64,000 nucleotides of DNA from Leptasterias polaris (Eukaryota; Echinodermata; Asteroidea; Forcipulatida; Asteriidae): assembly GCA_037783415.1 (NCBI GenBank), contig JAZGTN010000051.1, forward strand, positions 992,001 through 1,056,000. The letters are read 5' to 3'. Position numbers and translations under genes: made by a program. Shown piece by piece: positions 61,501 through 64,000 of this stretch; position 1 is the first letter of the stretch, and the number at the start of each line of letters is the position of its first letter. The notes under the pieces are model-generated. The model ran no database searches. It saw only the letters and a list, made by a program, of their open reading frames with translations, and was not told the DNA's origin.

Positions 61501-63970
61501 ACGCTGAAAACACCGGTTCTCGTCTGATCACCGAAGTTAAGCATCGTCGGGCCCGGTCAGTACTTGGACGGGAGACCTCCAGGGAATACCGGGTGCTGTA
61601 GACATCTTTTTGTATTTTTCCTCAACATACGGAGGTTAGAAACAATCTAAACTGAAGCCCTAAATTAAAGTTAGCAACGTGTCTACTGCCATACTACGCT
61701 GAAAACACCGGTTCTCGTCTGATCTCCGAAGTTAAGCATCGTCGGGCCTGGTCAGTACTTGGACGGGAGACCTCCTGGGAATACCGGGTGCTGTAGACAT
61801 CTTTTGTATTTTTCCTCGACATACGGAGGTTAGATCTAAACTGGAAACTGAAGCCCCTAAATTAAAGTTAGCAATGTGTCTACTGCCATACTACGCTGAA
61901 AACACCGGTTCTCGTCTGATCTCCGAAGTTAAGCATCGTCGGGCCCGGTCAGTACTTGGACGGGAGACCTCCTGGGAATACCGGGTGATGTAGACATCTT
62001 TTGTATTTTTCCTCGACATACGGAGGTTAGATCTAAACTGGAAACTGAAGCCCCTATATTAAAGTCAGCAACGTGTCTACTGCCATACTACGCTGAAAAC
62101 ACTGGTTCTCATCTGATCACCGAAGTTAAGCATCGTCGGGCCCGGTCAGTACTTGGACGGGAGACCTCCTGGGAATACCGGGTGCTGTAGACATCTTTTT
62201 GTATTTTTCCTCAACATACGGAGGTTAGAAACAATCTAAACTGAAGCCCCTAAATTAAAGTTAGCTACGTGTCTAGGTCTACTGCCATACTACGCTGAAA
62301 ACACCGGTTCTCGTCTGATCACCGAAGTTAAGCATCGTCGGGCCCGGTCAGTACTTGGACGGGAGACCTCCTGGGAATACCGGGTGCTGTAGACATCTTT
62401 TGTATTTTTCCTCGACATACGGAGGTTAGATCTAAACTGGAAACTGAAGCCCCTATATTAAAGTCAGCAAAGTGTCTACTGCCATACTACGCTGAAAACA
62501 ACGGTTCTCGTCTGAACACCGAAGTTAAGCATCGTCGGGCCCGGTCAGTACTTGGACGGGAGACCTCCTGGGAATACCGGGTGCTGTAGACATCTTTTTG
62601 TATTTTTCCTCAACATACGGAGGTTAGAAACAATCTAAACTGAAGCCCCTAAATTAAAGTTAGCAACGTGTCTACTGCCATACTACGCTGAAAACACCGG
62701 TTCTCGTCTGATCTCCGAAATTAAGCATCGCCGGGCCCGGTCAGTACTTGGACGGGAGACCTCCTGGGAATACCGGGTGCTGTAGACATCTTTTGTATTT
62801 TTCCTCGACATACGGAGGTTAGATCTAAACTGGAAACTGAAGCCCCTATATTAAAGTCAGCAACGTGTCTACTGCCATACAACGCTGAAAACACTGGTTC
62901 TCGTCTGATCACCGAAGTTAAGCATCGTCGGGCCCGGTCAGTACTTGGACGGGAGACCTCCTGGGAATACCGGGTGCTGTAGACATCTTTTTGTATTTTT
63001 CTTCAACATACGGAGGTTAGAAACAATCTAAACTGAAGCCCCTAAATTAAAGTTAGCAACGTGTCTACTGCCATACTACGCTGAAAACACCGGTTCTCGT
63101 CTGATCACCGAAGTTAAGCATCGTCGGGCCCGGTCAGAACTTGGACGGGAGACCTCCTGGGAATACCGGGTGCTGTAGACATATTTTGTATTTTTCCTCA
63201 AAATACGGAAGTTAGATATCTAAACTGGAAACTGAAGCCCCTATATTAAAGTCAACAAAGTGTTTACTGCCATACTACGCTGAAAACACCGGTTCTCGTC
63301 TGATCACCGAAGTTAAGCATCGTCGGGCCCGGTCAGTACTTGGACGGGAGACCTCCAGGGAATACCGGGTGCTGTAGACATCTTTTTGTATTTTTCCTCA
63401 ACATACGGAGGTTAGAAACAATCTAAACTGAAGCCCTAAATTAAAGTTAGCAACGTGTCTACTGCCATACTACGCTGAAAACACCGGTTCTCGTCTGATC
63501 TCCGAAGTTAAGCATCGTCGGGCCTGGTCAGTACTTGGACGGGAGACCTCCTGGGAATACCGGGTGCTGTAGACATCTTTTGTATTTTTCCTCGACATAC
63601 GGAGGTTAGATCTAAACTGGAAACTGAAGCCCCTAAATTAAAGTTAGCAATGTGTCTACTGCCATACTACGCTGAAAACACCGGTTCTCGTCTGATCACC
63701 GAAGTTTATAAGCATCGTCGGGCCCGGTCAGTACTTGGACGGGAGACCTCCTGGGAATACCGGGTGATGTAGACATCTTTTTGTATTTTTCCTCAACATA
63801 CGGAGGTTAGAAACAATCTAAACTGAAGCCCCTAAATTAAAGTTAGCAACGTGTATACTGCCATACTACGCTGAAAACACCGGTTCTCGTCTGATCACCG
63901 AAGTTAAGCATCGTCGGGCCCGGTCAGTACTTGGACGGGAGACCTCCTGGGAATACCGGGTGCTGTAGAC
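58529..63970 (+). rRNA. 5S rRNA array block 10 (28 genes, array continues)
   Basis: Unit starts: 58529, 58725, 58922, 59124, 59321, 59517, 59714, 59910, 60109, 60304, 60501, 60700, 60899, 61088, 61287, 61486, 61681, 61878, 62075, 62277, 62474, 62670, 62867, 63063, 63262, 63457, 63654, 63853. A-box insertions are at 60501, 60899, 61088 and 63654. 59714 and 62867 have CATACAACGC, as in blocks 6 and 7. 60109 has TTGGATGGG, the usual metazoan C-box base, in place of TTGGACGGG. 63063 has GGTCAGAAC. 61088 follows a shortened spacer. A type C spacer (63971-64000) is cut by the window edge. Confidence 0.93.
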
Positions 63971-64000
63971 ATATTTTGTATTTTTCCTCAAAATACGGAA

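Larger units (their letters stand above)
12335..64000 (+). repeat. Tandem 5S rRNA gene array (263 copies in window)
   Basis: A continuous head-to-tail array on the + strand, continuing beyond the right edge. I read one truncated and 262 full-length or nearly full-length copies, from first full start 12445 to last 63853. The mean period is 51,408/261, about 197 bp. There is no interruption by other genes, transposons or inverted copies. Spacers are ~78 bp and of three types. Type A has CATCTTTTTG, then TTAGA-AACAA-TCTAA, then CCCCTAAATTAAAGTTAGCA. Type B has CATCTTTTG, CCTCGACATACGGAGG, TTAGATCTAA and TATATTAAAGTCAGCA. Type C has CATATTTTG, CCTCAAAATACGGAAG, TTAGATATCTAA and TATATTAAAGTCAACAAAGT. 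Block duplications give the array a higher-order structure. Confidence 0.97.

Noticed and set aside
12445..64000. CRISPR array
   Set aside because: The regular ~197-bp period with a conserved core could suggest repeats and spacers, but the core is a 118-nt 5S gene and the intervals are conserved spacers, not unique sequences.
12445..64000. 5S-derived SINE (SINE3-like) copies instead of genes
   Set aside because: Units are strictly tandem, in one orientation, with no tail, no target duplications and no LINE-related 3' part. They are a gene-type tandem array, functional or not.
12445..64000. Other genes linked to the 5S array (histone, U1/U2 snRNA, trans-splicing leader)
   Set aside because: Such linkages occur in some invertebrates, so I looked for them in the spacers, but every spacer is only ~78 bp and of the three types described.

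Overview
The window is eukaryotic nuclear DNA, most likely from a marine invertebrate. The kind of 5S rRNA gene, the degenerate LINE tail, the foldback/MITE-like elements and the AT-rich satellite all fit that, but I cannot name the species or safely assign a phylum. I find no intact protein-coding gene. Open reading frames longer than 60 codons are chance frames in AT-rich DNA, or frames running through repeats.

Layout. (1) 1-600: a large foldback palindrome followed by the decayed 3' end of a non-LTR retrotransposon. (2) 595-2450: unassigned AT-rich DNA. (3) 2453-2687: a GC-rich island bounded by imperfect 19-bp direct repeats. (4) 2690-6960: a ~188-bp AT-rich satellite of about 23 monomers, nine of which form a 1,696-bp higher-order unit present about twice in tandem. 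A 23-bp poly-C tract (7004-7026) and one decayed monomer follow. (5) 7160-10865: unassigned DNA. (6) 10871-11375: two abutting MITE-like elements with related termini. (7) 11740-12290: a GATGTGATTTT minisatellite with ~28-bp subunits in a ~111-bp period. (8) 12335-64000: a single head-to-tail array of 5S rRNA genes on the + strand. It starts with a truncated unit and runs off the right edge.

The array holds 263 5S copies by my count (one truncated plus 262), at a mean period of ~197 bp. Each unit is a ~118-nt 5S sequence plus a ~78-bp spacer with a T-run terminator, a short inverted repeat and an AT-rich box about 20 bp upstream of the next gene. Three spacer types alternate. Marker variants recur at fixed multi-unit offsets: 1,382, 1,570, 2,761 and 2,962 bp in tandem, and about 5.7-6.1, 14.8 and 26.4 kb at long range. 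The array has therefore grown by unequal exchange or duplication of multi-gene blocks rather than by homogenising one unit at a time.

The consensus 5S in this array carries pyrimidine-pyrimidine mismatches in three helices (I, II and V). Twenty-eight copies carry a 3-nt insertion in the expected A-box. Either this is a lineage-specific 5S or much of the array is a divergent, possibly non-functional 5S family. That is the most interesting question the window raises.
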